DNA of 64,000 nucleotides from Bacteroidota bacterium (GTDB lineage Bacteria; Bacteroidota; Bacteroidia; Palsa-965): NCBI GenBank assembly GCA_020402865.1, contig JADBYT010000011.1, positions 1 to 64,000 of the forward strand, read 5' to 3'. Shown piece by piece: positions 43,801 to 51,280 of this stretch (position 1 is its first letter; each line of letters starts with the position of its first letter). The notes under the pieces were generated by a model. It saw only the letters and a program-made list of their open reading frames with translations, ran no database searches and was not told where the DNA came from. The position numbers and the translations under genes were made by a program.

Positions 43801-44097
43801 CACTACATTGGCATGGATCACGCCATTGGCAGCATAGAAACCGGCAAACTGGCCGATTTAATTGTGCTCGATAAAAATCCGCTTGAGGATATTTACAACT
43901 CCCAGTATGTAAAATATACCATAGTAAACGGACGTATGTACGACTGCGAAACCATGCATGAAGTAACTACCGGCGATAAAAAGCGCAGCAAGTTCTGGTG
44001 GGAAAGCGGCCGCTACACCACCAATTTCCCGTTCCACGAAGAATCAAATTCGTTTATGCACGATAACTGCGAAGCCACCGACGGCGGACATAATTAA
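40807..44097 (+). CDS. Exported amidohydrolase with N-terminal PD40 (TolB-like) propeller
   Basis: 1096 residues with a signal sequence (about 1-22). Residues about 40-600 form two PD40/WD40-like beta-propellers (repeated S-P-D-G-K and D-G-x-x-L/I motifs). From about 660 the amidohydrolase begins: beta-sandwich part with TMDKNNTVIENGTVVV, then metal ligands H719 and H721 in IVDVHAHLG, a Lys in FSVKSY, His residues in YHNMSMILDGHSGIEHN, and LGAHGQLQGLGAHWELW. C-terminal beta-sandwich: TGKLADLIVLDKNPLEDI. This is a known two-part class of periplasmic metal-dependent hydrolases (peptidase or imidase-like). Substrate unknown. A hairpin terminator follows. Confidence 0.9.
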   Translation: MTLKFIRIAMPVLATAVIITAASADKPKKWDVNDPPGEYKEISFTVNEGTWMNVDVSPDGKTIVFDMLGDIYSMPVAGGTAQVLQNGHAWQSQPRYSPDGKKICFTSDAGGGDNIWTMNADGSGAKQITQEKFRLLNNAVWSADGNYLIARKHFTSTRSLGAGEMWMYHITGGDGIQLTKKKNSQQDVNEPSLSPDGKSLFYSEDMYPGGYFQYNKDPNDQIYVINRYDMETGENERVTGGPGGAFRPQISRDGKKLAFVRRVREKTVLFMHDMETGEEWPVYDQLSKDQQEAWCIFGVYTGFNWMPDNQHIIIWAGGKIRKVNVANQTATDIPFTVTAKHRVYKALRFKQEPAPDQFDARMIRHAVTSPDGKTLVFNAAGYLWKKTLPDGTPARLTDGTAFEFEPMFSADGAKLTYVSWDDEQTGAVMTLDMKTPKAKPVKVTSEKGIFRTPSFSADAKTIAYWKEEGNDHQGYAFSVKPGIYTIAATGGAAQFQFYNGATRPLFSADGKKLICFIDNGDNKELFSFELATHKMQTLASSTYAWEIMPSPDFKWLAFRELHKVYVCAFPANGKTLELDQNMGQVPSFCVTRDAGQSLHWSGDSKNLHWTLGRRYFSRSLTNCFEFLPGAPDSLPGLDTVGIDIALKLNSDKPKGVVAMTNARIITMDKNNTVIENGTVVVTDNRITAVGKTGEVSIPAGAKTVDCAGKTIMPGIVDVHAHLGTFRQGLSPQKQWSYYTNLAFGVTTTHDPSSNTEMVFSQSEAVKAGHMVGPRIFSTGWILYGAEGDFKAVINSYDDAKSAVYRNQSAGAFSVKSYNQPRREQRQQVITASRNLGVMVVPEGGSFFYHNMSMILDGHSGIEHNIPVAPVYDDVVKLWAASETGYTPTLIVAYGAMNGENYWYEHSNVWENNRLLNFYPRGEIDSRARHRTMIPDAEYKNGHILISQSCKKLADAGVKVNLGAHGQLQGLGAHWELWMLAQGGMSNMQALRCATMNGAHYIGMDHAIGSIETGKLADLIVLDKNPLEDIYNSQYVKYTIVNGRMYDCETMHEVTTGDKKRSKFWWESGRYTTNFPFHEESNSFMHDNCEATDGGHN

Positions 44098-44113
44098 CTT
44101 TTTTGCGAATGAT

Positions 44114-44155
44114 AAAATACCTCACTGCACGAAATTTGTGGTGAGGTATTTTATT
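44114..44155 (+). terminator. Rho-independent terminator
   Basis: 12-bp perfect stem AAAATACCTCAC (44114-44125) / GTGAGGTATTTT (44141-44152) with a 15-nt loop, followed by ATTTTC. It is almost symmetric, so it could work in both directions. Confidence 0.8.
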
Positions 44156-44248
44156 TTCGCAGGTAATCGAAAGAAGTAGATGATGGAATAATTTTATTCC
44201 GCAGATTGCACAACATGCAGAAAACGTATTGCTCCAATAATTTACTCA

Positions 44249-45097
44249 ATGAAAATTGAATTTGCCACACTCACGCCGGTTTCATTGCACACACTTGTAA
44301 ATGTGTTTAATTATTCGTTTGCCAACTATGCCCTGCCCATTTCATTCACGCCCGAATCGCTGGCAGTAAAAATGCGTACCGAAGGCATTGACCTGAGCAT
44401 TTCGGCAGGCGCATTTGATGAGGGAAAGTTAGTGGGCTTCATGCTTTTTGCGTCAGACTTATACCTCGGCCGCCGCACGGTTTGGAACGGAGGCACTGGC
44501 GTGTTGCCCGAATATCGCGGCCATGCACTTACGCAAAAAATGTATGCGTTTATTACTCCGCGGCACCGGTCGGAAGGTTTTGAGTACTCGCTGCTGGAAG
44601 TAATGGAACACAACACTGCGGCGCGCAAAAGCTATGTACATGCCGGTTTGCAGGAATTGCGTGTGGTGGATATATTTAAAGAGCAGCAAGCAAAACCCGG
44701 AGCGTATAACCATGCGGTAAGAAAATGCAGCGCCCACATTTTACACGCCGGTGAATGGTACCACCATGCACCCACCTGGCAGCATACGCACGAAAGCATT
44801 GTACGCGCCGGTGAGTTGTACACCACACTCGGATATTTTGAGGAGGATGTGTTGAAGGGGTATTGTGTGTTTAACCCGGCAAGCGGCCGCATTATTCAGT
44901 TGGCTACTGATGCAATGTTCAGGCGTATGCACATAGCCACGGCTTTGATTGACGCGGTGCGCATGGAAACCGACAAACCGCTTTCGGTGTTGAATGTGGA
45001 TGTTTCGGCGGTGGAGGCTGTGGCGTTTTTGACGAAGCAGGGGTTTGCAAAGGTGTTGAGGCAGGTGGAAATGGCGATGAGTTTGCGGGGAGTTTAG
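44249..45097 (+). CDS. GNAT-family N-acetyltransferase with two GNAT halves
   Basis: 282 residues. The first half is a typical GNAT: GFMLFASDLYLGRRTVWNGGTGVLPEYRGHALTQKM includes the acetyl-CoA-binding V-x-P-x-x-R-G-x-x-L motif, and EHNTAARKSYVHAGLQE the C-terminal helix. The second half (about 185-282) is a degenerate GNAT-like lobe (GYCVFNPASGRIIQLATD, AVEAVAFLTKQGFAKVLRQ). The substrate is unknown. The gene stands alone; about 220 bp downstream contain a CCCGCA hairpin and the recQ promoter. Confidence 0.88.
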   Translation: MKIEFATLTPVSLHTLVNVFNYSFANYALPISFTPESLAVKMRTEGIDLSISAGAFDEGKLVGFMLFASDLYLGRRTVWNGGTGVLPEYRGHALTQKMYAFITPRHRSEGFEYSLLEVMEHNTAARKSYVHAGLQELRVVDIFKEQQAKPGAYNHAVRKCSAHILHAGEWYHHAPTWQHTHESIVRAGELYTTLGYFEEDVLKGYCVFNPASGRIIQLATDAMFRRMHIATALIDAVRMETDKPLSVLNVDVSAVEAVAFLTKQGFAKVLRQVEMAMSLRGV

Positions 45098-45142
45098 TAT
45101 GGTTATTTGATGCACAGGTGGTTGATTATCTAACCCGGATTG

Positions 45143-45163
45143 CTCCCGCAGAAATTGCGGGAG
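45143..45163. repeat. CTCCCGCA/TGCGGGAG hairpin
   Basis: Perfect 8-bp inverted repeat with a 5-nt loop (45143-45150 / 45156-45163). No T run, so not a normal terminator. A similar CCCGCA-GAAAA-TGCGGG hairpin is at 62420-62436 beside the 42-bp array. Both may belong to a dispersed palindromic family. Confidence 0.4.
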
Positions 45164-45296
45164 GAAAGCCCGCACCCGGATAATTTTCGTCAGGGGAGGA
45201 CTTGCAGCGTAAAGCCGGAGCGGACGGTTGTTTGATGTGTGAAAATGGTTCGTTCCTGCGTAGTAAAATATTGTTTTCTGCCGACGATGTATTGTG

Positions 45297-45304
45297 TAGA
45301 TTTG
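45297..45304 (+). promoter_or_regulatory. Bacteroidota -7 box TAGATTTG (recQ)
   Basis: Exact TAnnTTTG match 13 nt before the recQ ATG at 45318. TTG at 45271-45273 is a possible part of the -33 element, but the spacing is at the long end. Confidence 0.5.
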
Positions 45305-45317
45305 ATATACGATTTCC

Positions 45318-47213
45318 ATGCAAGACATCCACGCCATTCTCCGCCAATACTGGGGCCACGAAAACTTCCGTCCGCTGCAGGAAGACATTATCCGCAGCGT
45401 GATGGAGGGCAAAGATACGCTGGCACTTTTGCCTACGGGCGGAGGAAAGTCGGTGTGTTTTCAGGTGCCGGCTTTGGCCATGGAGGGCATTTGTGTGGTG
45501 GTGTCGCCATTGATTGCGTTGATGCAGGATCAGGTGGAGAACCTGAAACGGCGGGGCATTCAGGCCATTGCCATTACCTCGGCCATGCGCAAGCGTGAGA
45601 TTGATGTGGCGTTTGATAATTGTGTGTATGGCAAGATCAAATTCCTGTATTTATCGCCCGAGCGGTTGCAAACGGAAATTGCGCGTGTGCGCATTTCGCG
45701 TATGAATGTGAACTTGCTGGCGGTTGACGAAGCGCATTGCATTTCGCAATGGGGTTATGATTTTCGTCCGCCCTACATGCAAATTGCCGAACTGCGCGAA
45801 CTGCTGCCCGATGTGCCGGTAATGGCGCTAACCGCCACGGCTACTGAAGAAGTGGTGGCCGATATTGCCACACAGCTTGAATTTAAACCCGGCCACCGCA
45901 TTATACGCGGCAGCTTTGCGCGCAGCAACCTCTCCTACGTGCTGCGCGAAACCGACGACAAGCCCACCCGCCTGCTGCGCATGCTGCAACAGGTGCCCGG
46001 CTGCAGCGTAGTATATGTGCGCAGCCGCCGACGCACACAGGAAATTGCCGCATTCCTGAGCCAGCAGGGCATTACGGCCACGTATTACCACGCCGGACTT
46101 ACGCCCCAGCAGCGCACCGAACGCCAGCAACTCTGGCTCACCAACAAAGTGCGTGTAATGGTGGCCACCAACGCATTCGGCATGGGCATAGACAAGCCCG
46201 ATGTGCGCACCGTGGCCCACCTCGATTTGCCCGATAGCCCCGAAGCCTATTTTCAGGAAGCCGGGCGCGGCGGCCGCGACGGACAGCCGGCCTTTGCCAC
46301 ACTGTTCTGGCACAAACGCGATCTCGACGAGCTGAACGAACACCTTGAAGCCGCATTTCCACCGCTCGACGAGATAAAACGCACCTATCAGGCACTTGCC
46401 AATTTATACGAAGTGCCCGTAGGCGCCGGCGAAGGCCTTACTGTGATATTTGACCAGCAGAAACTTTGCGATACCTACAAGCTGGATAAAGTAACCGTGT
46501 TCAACAGCCTGAAATTTCTCGAACGCGAAGGCTATATTGCCGTAAGCGAAGCCATTTTTCAGCCGGCACGGGTAATGATTATTACCACACGCGAAAACCT
46601 GTATAAGTTTGAAGTGGCCAACGCCGTGTACGAACCGTTTATCAAACTCCTGCTGCGCAGCTATTCGGGATTGTTTGACCAGTTTACCAGAATAAGCGAG
46701 TTTGATCTGGCCAAACGTTTGGGCCGCCCGGTGCGCGATGTGGTGCAGTGGCTGAACGATTTGCAGAAACACGACCTGATCAGCTACCTGCCGCAAAACG
46801 AACAACCGCTGCTTACTTTCATAAGCCAGCGTGCGGATGCAAAACACCTGTACATTTCGCCGCAACACCTGCGCGAACGCCGCCTTGCTGCCGAACGCCG
46901 CGTGAAAGCCATGCAGGAGTTTGTAACGGATAACACCCGCTGCCGTCAGTCAACACTCCTGCACTATTTCGGCGAAACAAAGGCCGAAGACTGCGGAAAA
47001 TGTGATGTGTGCCGCACTGCAAAAAATACAGCACACGAAAATACCGATACACTTGCACAAAAAATAATGAGCCTGCTCAACCAGCCGCAAATGCTGGAAA
47101 AACTCATCCTGCACTTTCCGGATACCCAGCAGAAAGAAGTGGTACAAACAATCCGCGAAATGGCCGACTCAGGCATGATTAGTGTGACGGACGACCGGGT
47201 GGAAAAAAACTAA
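45318..47213 (+). CDS. recQ: ATP-dependent DNA helicase RecQ
   Basis: 631 residues. 3'-5' DNA helicase used in recombination and replication-fork repair. In order: helicase motif 0 region with Q-x-x-I (FRPLQEDIIRSV), Walker A TGGGKS (about 38), DEAHC box followed by ISQWGYDFRP (about 136-150), TATATEEV, motifs V and VI (MVATNAFGMGIDKPDVR, QEAGRGGRDG), zinc-binding RQC Cys set (C-R-Q-S-T to CGKCDVC, about 541-565) and a winged-helix end. No HRDC domain, as in the shorter RecQ forms. A -7 box lies 13 nt upstream. Confidence 0.95.
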   Translation: MQDIHAILRQYWGHENFRPLQEDIIRSVMEGKDTLALLPTGGGKSVCFQVPALAMEGICVVVSPLIALMQDQVENLKRRGIQAIAITSAMRKREIDVAFDNCVYGKIKFLYLSPERLQTEIARVRISRMNVNLLAVDEAHCISQWGYDFRPPYMQIAELRELLPDVPVMALTATATEEVVADIATQLEFKPGHRIIRGSFARSNLSYVLRETDDKPTRLLRMLQQVPGCSVVYVRSRRRTQEIAAFLSQQGITATYYHAGLTPQQRTERQQLWLTNKVRVMVATNAFGMGIDKPDVRTVAHLDLPDSPEAYFQEAGRGGRDGQPAFATLFWHKRDLDELNEHLEAAFPPLDEIKRTYQALANLYEVPVGAGEGLTVIFDQQKLCDTYKLDKVTVFNSLKFLEREGYIAVSEAIFQPARVMIITTRENLYKFEVANAVYEPFIKLLLRSYSGLFDQFTRISEFDLAKRLGRPVRDVVQWLNDLQKHDLISYLPQNEQPLLTFISQRADAKHLYISPQHLRERRLAAERRVKAMQEFVTDNTRCRQSTLLHYFGETKAEDCGKCDVCRTAKNTAHENTDTLAQKIMSLLNQPQMLEKLILHFPDTQQKEVVQTIREMADSGMISVTDDRVEKN

Positions 47214-47260
47214 AAAACTGAAGAATGCTTATCTTGCAACTTCATCAAACCAGAACCACT

Positions 47261-47812
47261 ATGAAAAAAATCCCCCAACTGCTGGCGCTCGGCATTTTTT
47301 GTATTACCCTGCTTTCTTTTGCAGCCGGAACAGGCGGATCAACCACAGCGGGTGTTTCCAAAAAAGGCTTTAGCATAAATAAAATCCTTGTCTCTTCTAA
47401 CTGGCAGATTGCACCGCTGCTCAATGAACTGGGAGCACCTGATTCTGTTTTTGTGGGATTTAATAAACTCCATATCTATAAAAAGAAAGGTATTGTAATT
47501 TTTGAAAAGAAAAACGGAGAAAAACCATCAGGCACGGTGAGTGAAGTGCAGTTTTTCCTCGACCGTAACGTAGATGATAATATCTACAACCTTAGTGATA
47601 ATTATACAGGTGCTTTGAAAGCGGGAAAATTGAATCTTATTCCCGGTTTGAGTGGCAGTGTGGCAAAAGCCAAGCTGAAAAAATGGAAAATTTCCGATAG
47701 TTATGCGGAAAACAGCTACCGCTTTGCCAACTATGGGGTGTACTTGTATCTGATGTTCAATAAAGAAGAAACCCGACTGATGAAAGTGAGCATTGGTAAA
47801 GACACCAAGTAG
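47261..47812 (+). CDS. Secreted protein of unknown function
   Basis: 183 residues from the ATG at 47261, where a signal peptide starts (MKKIPQLLALGIFCITLLSFAAG); 12 residues of a longer ORF are ignored. The mature part is basic (KKGFSINKILVSSNWQ, KLHIYKKKGIVIFEKKNGEK) and appears alpha-beta. No family recognised. Followed by a terminator 50 bp downstream. Confidence 0.75.
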   Translation: MKKIPQLLALGIFCITLLSFAAGTGGSTTAGVSKKGFSINKILVSSNWQIAPLLNELGAPDSVFVGFNKLHIYKKKGIVIFEKKNGEKPSGTVSEVQFFLDRNVDDNIYNLSDNYTGALKAGKLNLIPGLSGSVAKAKLKKWKISDSYAENSYRFANYGVYLYLMFNKEETRLMKVSIGKDTK

Positions 47813-47862
47813 CAGACATTAAAGCCGGATTAATTCGCCCTTTAATTTCAGGCTGAATAGGT

Positions 47863-47894
47863 AAGACACGAAAGATCTTTTCGTGTCTTTTTTT
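47863..47894 (+). terminator. Rho-independent terminator
   Basis: 11-bp stem AAGACACGAAA (47863-47873) / TTTCGTGTCTT (47879-47889), short loop, then a T run. It isolates the SBBP/T9SS gene that begins at 47938 from the upstream genes. Confidence 0.9.
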
Positions 47895-47937
47895 GTTTTA
47901 GTCGTAAATAGTATTGTAAATTGTGAACGGTAAAACA

Positions 47938-50900
47938 ATGAAACTTATGTATGCACGTCAGATTTTTATGGGCATTACCCTGCTTGGGGGATTTGGAATA
48001 TATGCTCAGTCAGCCGGCCGGCTGCCCGCAAAGGCACCACAACACACACAGGCTGCGGTTTATTATGAAAAGAATTTGGCCCAATGGCCTGTACAGGTAT
48101 TATACAAAGCCAATGTATCCGGTGGTTCTGTCTGGCTGGAGAGCGACCGGCTGACCTGGACCACGCACAGTCTGGCCGACCTGAACCGTATTCACGACGA
48201 AGAGTTTCACGCCCACGAGTCGGCACATACAAACGGACATGCAGGCAATGCACACCAATCGGACAATGAGAAAGTAAAGTGCCATGCCTGGTATGTGGAG
48301 TTTGAAGGAGCAAACCGCAATGCCACGGTAGTTCCGCAGGGGCAGCGCAAAGAGTATTCGAACTATTTCATTGGCAACGACCGCACCAAATGGGCAGGCA
48401 ATGTGCCCCGGTACAATGCCGTAACCTATCAGGAATTATATCCGGGCATTTCCCTGAAGGCTTATGGCGACGGCACCAATTTCAAATACGACTTCCTGCT
48501 TAATGCAGGTGCGCGTGCAGAACTGATTCAACTTCGCTATAACGGCATACAGGTGCGGCTTTCTCCGCAGGGCACATTACTGCTTGATGCACACAGCGGC
48601 ACCATTACTGAACAGGCACCTGTGGCCTGGCAGCTAAACAACGGCCAGCGTGTACCCGTAAACTGCCGCTATGTGCTGAAAGGTGATGTACTTGGCTTTG
48701 AATTTCCCGACGGTTACAATACCAGGCTCCCGCTGGTTATTGACCCGGTAATTGTGGCTTCCACTTACTCCGGCTCTACCTCAACCACTTACGGCCACTC
48801 AGCCACGTATGATTTGCAAGGACATATTTACTCGGGCGGACGCTCATTCGGACAGGGCTATCCGGTAACGGCAGGTGCATACGACCTTACTTTTGCCGGT
48901 AGCGTGGATATTGCCATCAGCAAATACAACTCCACCGGATCGGCGCTGCTTTGGGCTACTTACGTGGGCGGCTCGGCTGCCGAATATGTACACAGTATGT
49001 TTGTACACACCAACGAAGAACTCTACATCTTCGGCTCGGTACAATCAACCGATTATCCCACCACCGCCGGCTGCTACGATGCCAGCCACAACGGCGGCGA
49101 CGACATTCTGGTAACTCACCTAAACATTTCAGGTTCGGCGCTGGTGGGTTCTACCTACGTGGGCGGCAGCGGTTCTGACGGGCTTGACCAAACCGCATTC
49201 GGCTACCAGCAGCGGGGCGAAATTGTGGTGGATGCCTCCGGAAATGCAGTGATTTCAAGTTCAAGTTCTTCGTCGAACTTCCCGGCCACACAGGGCGCAT
49301 TTGATCAAACCCTGAACGGGCAGCAGGATGCAGTGGCGCTTTCACTGAGTGCCAACCTGAATACGCTGAACTGGTGTACGTTTGTAGGCGGCTCCGGCGA
49401 CGATTCGGGTCTGGGCGTGCGCGTGGCGGCAAACGGCGATGTGTTTACCTGCGGCACCACCTCAAGCGCCAACTTCCCCGCCACGGCGGGCACCTACCAG
49501 CCCACATTGCAGGGAGGCTCCGACGCTTATTCCGTGCATCTGACACCCAACGGCAGTGCCGTAACGGCCGCCACCTTTATTGGCACACCTTCGGCCGAAA
49601 TCGGCTATTTTCTTGATGTGGACGCCGATGGCGATGTGTATGTCTATGGCTCCTCGCAGGGCGCTATGCCGGTTAGCGCCGGGGTGTACAGCAATCCAGG
49701 CAGCGCCATGTTTGTGGTAAAATTTGATCCGCTTTACACCTCCCTCATTTATTCAACCGTAATTGGCGATGGCACTTCCTTTTCGGCACTCACTCCCAGC
49801 GCATTTCTGGTGGATATTTGCGAAAACGTATATATCGCCGGCTTTGGTGCCAATGCCTACCCGGCCACACCCAATGCATTTTATCCCGGCCCCTCAGTGG
49901 GCAACTGTTACCTGGCCGTGCTTGAGCGCGATGCACAGTCGCTGATTTTTGCTACTTACTACGGCGCATACCATGTGGACGGCGGCACCAGCCGTTTCGA
50001 CCCGCAGGGCATTGTATATCATGCCGTGTGTCAGGGTGGTGGCGGTTTTCCCACACAACCCAATGCATACAATTTAGGGCCGGGCCCTAGTTGGGATGTG
50101 TGCGTGTTTAAAATCGACTTTGAAGCCGTGGGCACACAGGCGGTGGCCAATGCCGCACCCAGCGATACCGGCTGCGTACCCTACACCGTGAGCTTTACCA
50201 ACAACGGCAGTACGGGCAACAGCTACATCTGGAACTTTGGCGATAATTCACCACCAAGCACGCAAACGGCCCCCACGCATACCTACACGGCAGTTGGAAC
50301 TTACACTGTAACGCTTATTGCCATTGACTCCAGCAGCTGCAAACCGATGGATACTGCCTACATTGTAATTGATGTGGTGAGCCAGCTCCCGGTTAATCTT
50401 GGTGCCGATACGGTAATTTGCAACACCGCACCGCTTACACTATCGGCAAACGTGGGCGGGGCTGCTTACCTGTGGAGTACAGGCGCTACCACACAGAGTA
50501 TATCCACCACACAGCCGGGCACGTATTGGGTGGAAGTAAACACCGCTTCCTGCTCGGCGCGTGATACCATTGTGATTGCGCCGCTTACCCCGCCCGATCT
50601 GGGCAATAACTTCACCATCTGCCCCGGCGAACCGACCCAGTTGCAACCCAATTTCCCCGGTAATTCATACCTCTGGAGCACCGGCGATACCTCAAGAGCC
50701 ATACAAATTACACAAGCCGGTACGTACTGGCTGCAAATGACTATCGGCCCCTGTGTGGTAAGCGATACAATTGTGGTTGATGCCGGCACCGGCGGGGCAT
50801 TCCAGCCCATAAACGTATTCTCGCCCGATGCCGATGGCATTAATGACGCCTTTGATGTAGGCACTCCTTCATCAACCGGTTTTGATCTTCACATATACGA

Positions 50901-51066
50901 TCGTTGGGGGCGACTGATGTTTGAAACAACAGATCCGACAGTGAAATGGCTTGGCGATTTCGACCGCAAAGCAGCATCGGAAGGTGTATATTACTGGGTA
51001 TGTACTTTTCAAAACTGTTTAGGCGAAAGCCAGACGGAAACCGGATTCGTACACATTGTGCGTTAA
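47938..51066 (+). CDS. SBBP/PKD/Ig-like surface protein with type B T9SS tail (trio member 1)
   Basis: 1042 residues from ATG 47938; a GTG at 47923 and an ATG at 47947 are alternatives. Signal peptide ends near IYAQ. N-terminal domain (about 40-280) opens with YYEKNLAQWPVQVLYKANVSGGSV and has a conserved His-rich segment DEEFHAHESAHTNGHAGN. SBBP repeats fill about 280-700, then a PKD domain (NFGDN) and two Ig-like units of about 75 residues beginning V-x-L-G-x-D-T. C-terminal gliding-associated domain: NVFSPDADGINDAFD, DRWGRLMFET, HIVR end. Shortest trio member: two Ig-like units rather than the four of its paralogues. Secreted through T9SS and probably surface-bound. Confidence 0.88.
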   Translation: MKLMYARQIFMGITLLGGFGIYAQSAGRLPAKAPQHTQAAVYYEKNLAQWPVQVLYKANVSGGSVWLESDRLTWTTHSLADLNRIHDEEFHAHESAHTNGHAGNAHQSDNEKVKCHAWYVEFEGANRNATVVPQGQRKEYSNYFIGNDRTKWAGNVPRYNAVTYQELYPGISLKAYGDGTNFKYDFLLNAGARAELIQLRYNGIQVRLSPQGTLLLDAHSGTITEQAPVAWQLNNGQRVPVNCRYVLKGDVLGFEFPDGYNTRLPLVIDPVIVASTYSGSTSTTYGHSATYDLQGHIYSGGRSFGQGYPVTAGAYDLTFAGSVDIAISKYNSTGSALLWATYVGGSAAEYVHSMFVHTNEELYIFGSVQSTDYPTTAGCYDASHNGGDDILVTHLNISGSALVGSTYVGGSGSDGLDQTAFGYQQRGEIVVDASGNAVISSSSSSSNFPATQGAFDQTLNGQQDAVALSLSANLNTLNWCTFVGGSGDDSGLGVRVAANGDVFTCGTTSSANFPATAGTYQPTLQGGSDAYSVHLTPNGSAVTAATFIGTPSAEIGYFLDVDADGDVYVYGSSQGAMPVSAGVYSNPGSAMFVVKFDPLYTSLIYSTVIGDGTSFSALTPSAFLVDICENVYIAGFGANAYPATPNAFYPGPSVGNCYLAVLERDAQSLIFATYYGAYHVDGGTSRFDPQGIVYHAVCQGGGGFPTQPNAYNLGPGPSWDVCVFKIDFEAVGTQAVANAAPSDTGCVPYTVSFTNNGSTGNSYIWNFGDNSPPSTQTAPTHTYTAVGTYTVTLIAIDSSSCKPMDTAYIVIDVVSQLPVNLGADTVICNTAPLTLSANVGGAAYLWSTGATTQSISTTQPGTYWVEVNTASCSARDTIVIAPLTPPDLGNNFTICPGEPTQLQPNFPGNSYLWSTGDTSRAIQITQAGTYWLQMTIGPCVVSDTIVVDAGTGGAFQPINVFSPDADGINDAFDVGTPSSTGFDLHIYDRWGRLMFETTDPTVKWLGDFDRKAASEGVYYWVCTFQNCLGESQTETGFVHIVR

Positions 51067-51085
51067 GCACACAGATAATCCTTTG

Positions 51086-51117
51086 AACACGGCCGGAGAA
51101 ATTCCGGCCGTGTTTAT
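51086..51117 (+). terminator. Rho-independent terminator
   Basis: 12-bp perfect stem AACACGGCCGGA (51086-51097) / TCCGGCCGTGTT (51103-51114), 5-nt loop, then TATTTG. It follows trio member 1 by 19 bp. Confidence 0.85.
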
Positions 51118-51259
51118 TTGCGACACTCCGCAAAAAGCTATTTCACGTAATCTGTGTCTGGAAAATGAGTTTGAAATTCGGTTTGGATACGTAAGATATT
51201 TAAAATTAATATCCTCCGCCCTATTGACCTGAATACTAAAACTGGCGTACCTTGCTCTT

Positions 51260-51275
51260 GGCAAACAATAAGTTA
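51260..51275 (+). promoter_or_regulatory. Conserved leader motif GGCAAACAATAAGTTA
   Basis: Directly before the ATG at 51281. Fourteen of sixteen bases agree with GGCAAACAACTAGTTA, which ends at the A of the ATG at 55154. It is shared by trio members 2 and 3 only. TACCTTGC, a near-match to the -7 box, lies at about 51248. The motif is possibly a translation or regulation element, or just a remnant of the duplication. Confidence 0.4.
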
Positions 51276-51280
51276 CGCAC

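Noticed and set aside
41056-43821. Two long minus-strand ORFs (452 and 464 residues) opposite the amidohydrolase
   Set aside because: Compositionally odd (Ala, His, Arg, Cys-rich), without domains, and fully antisense to a well-supported gene.
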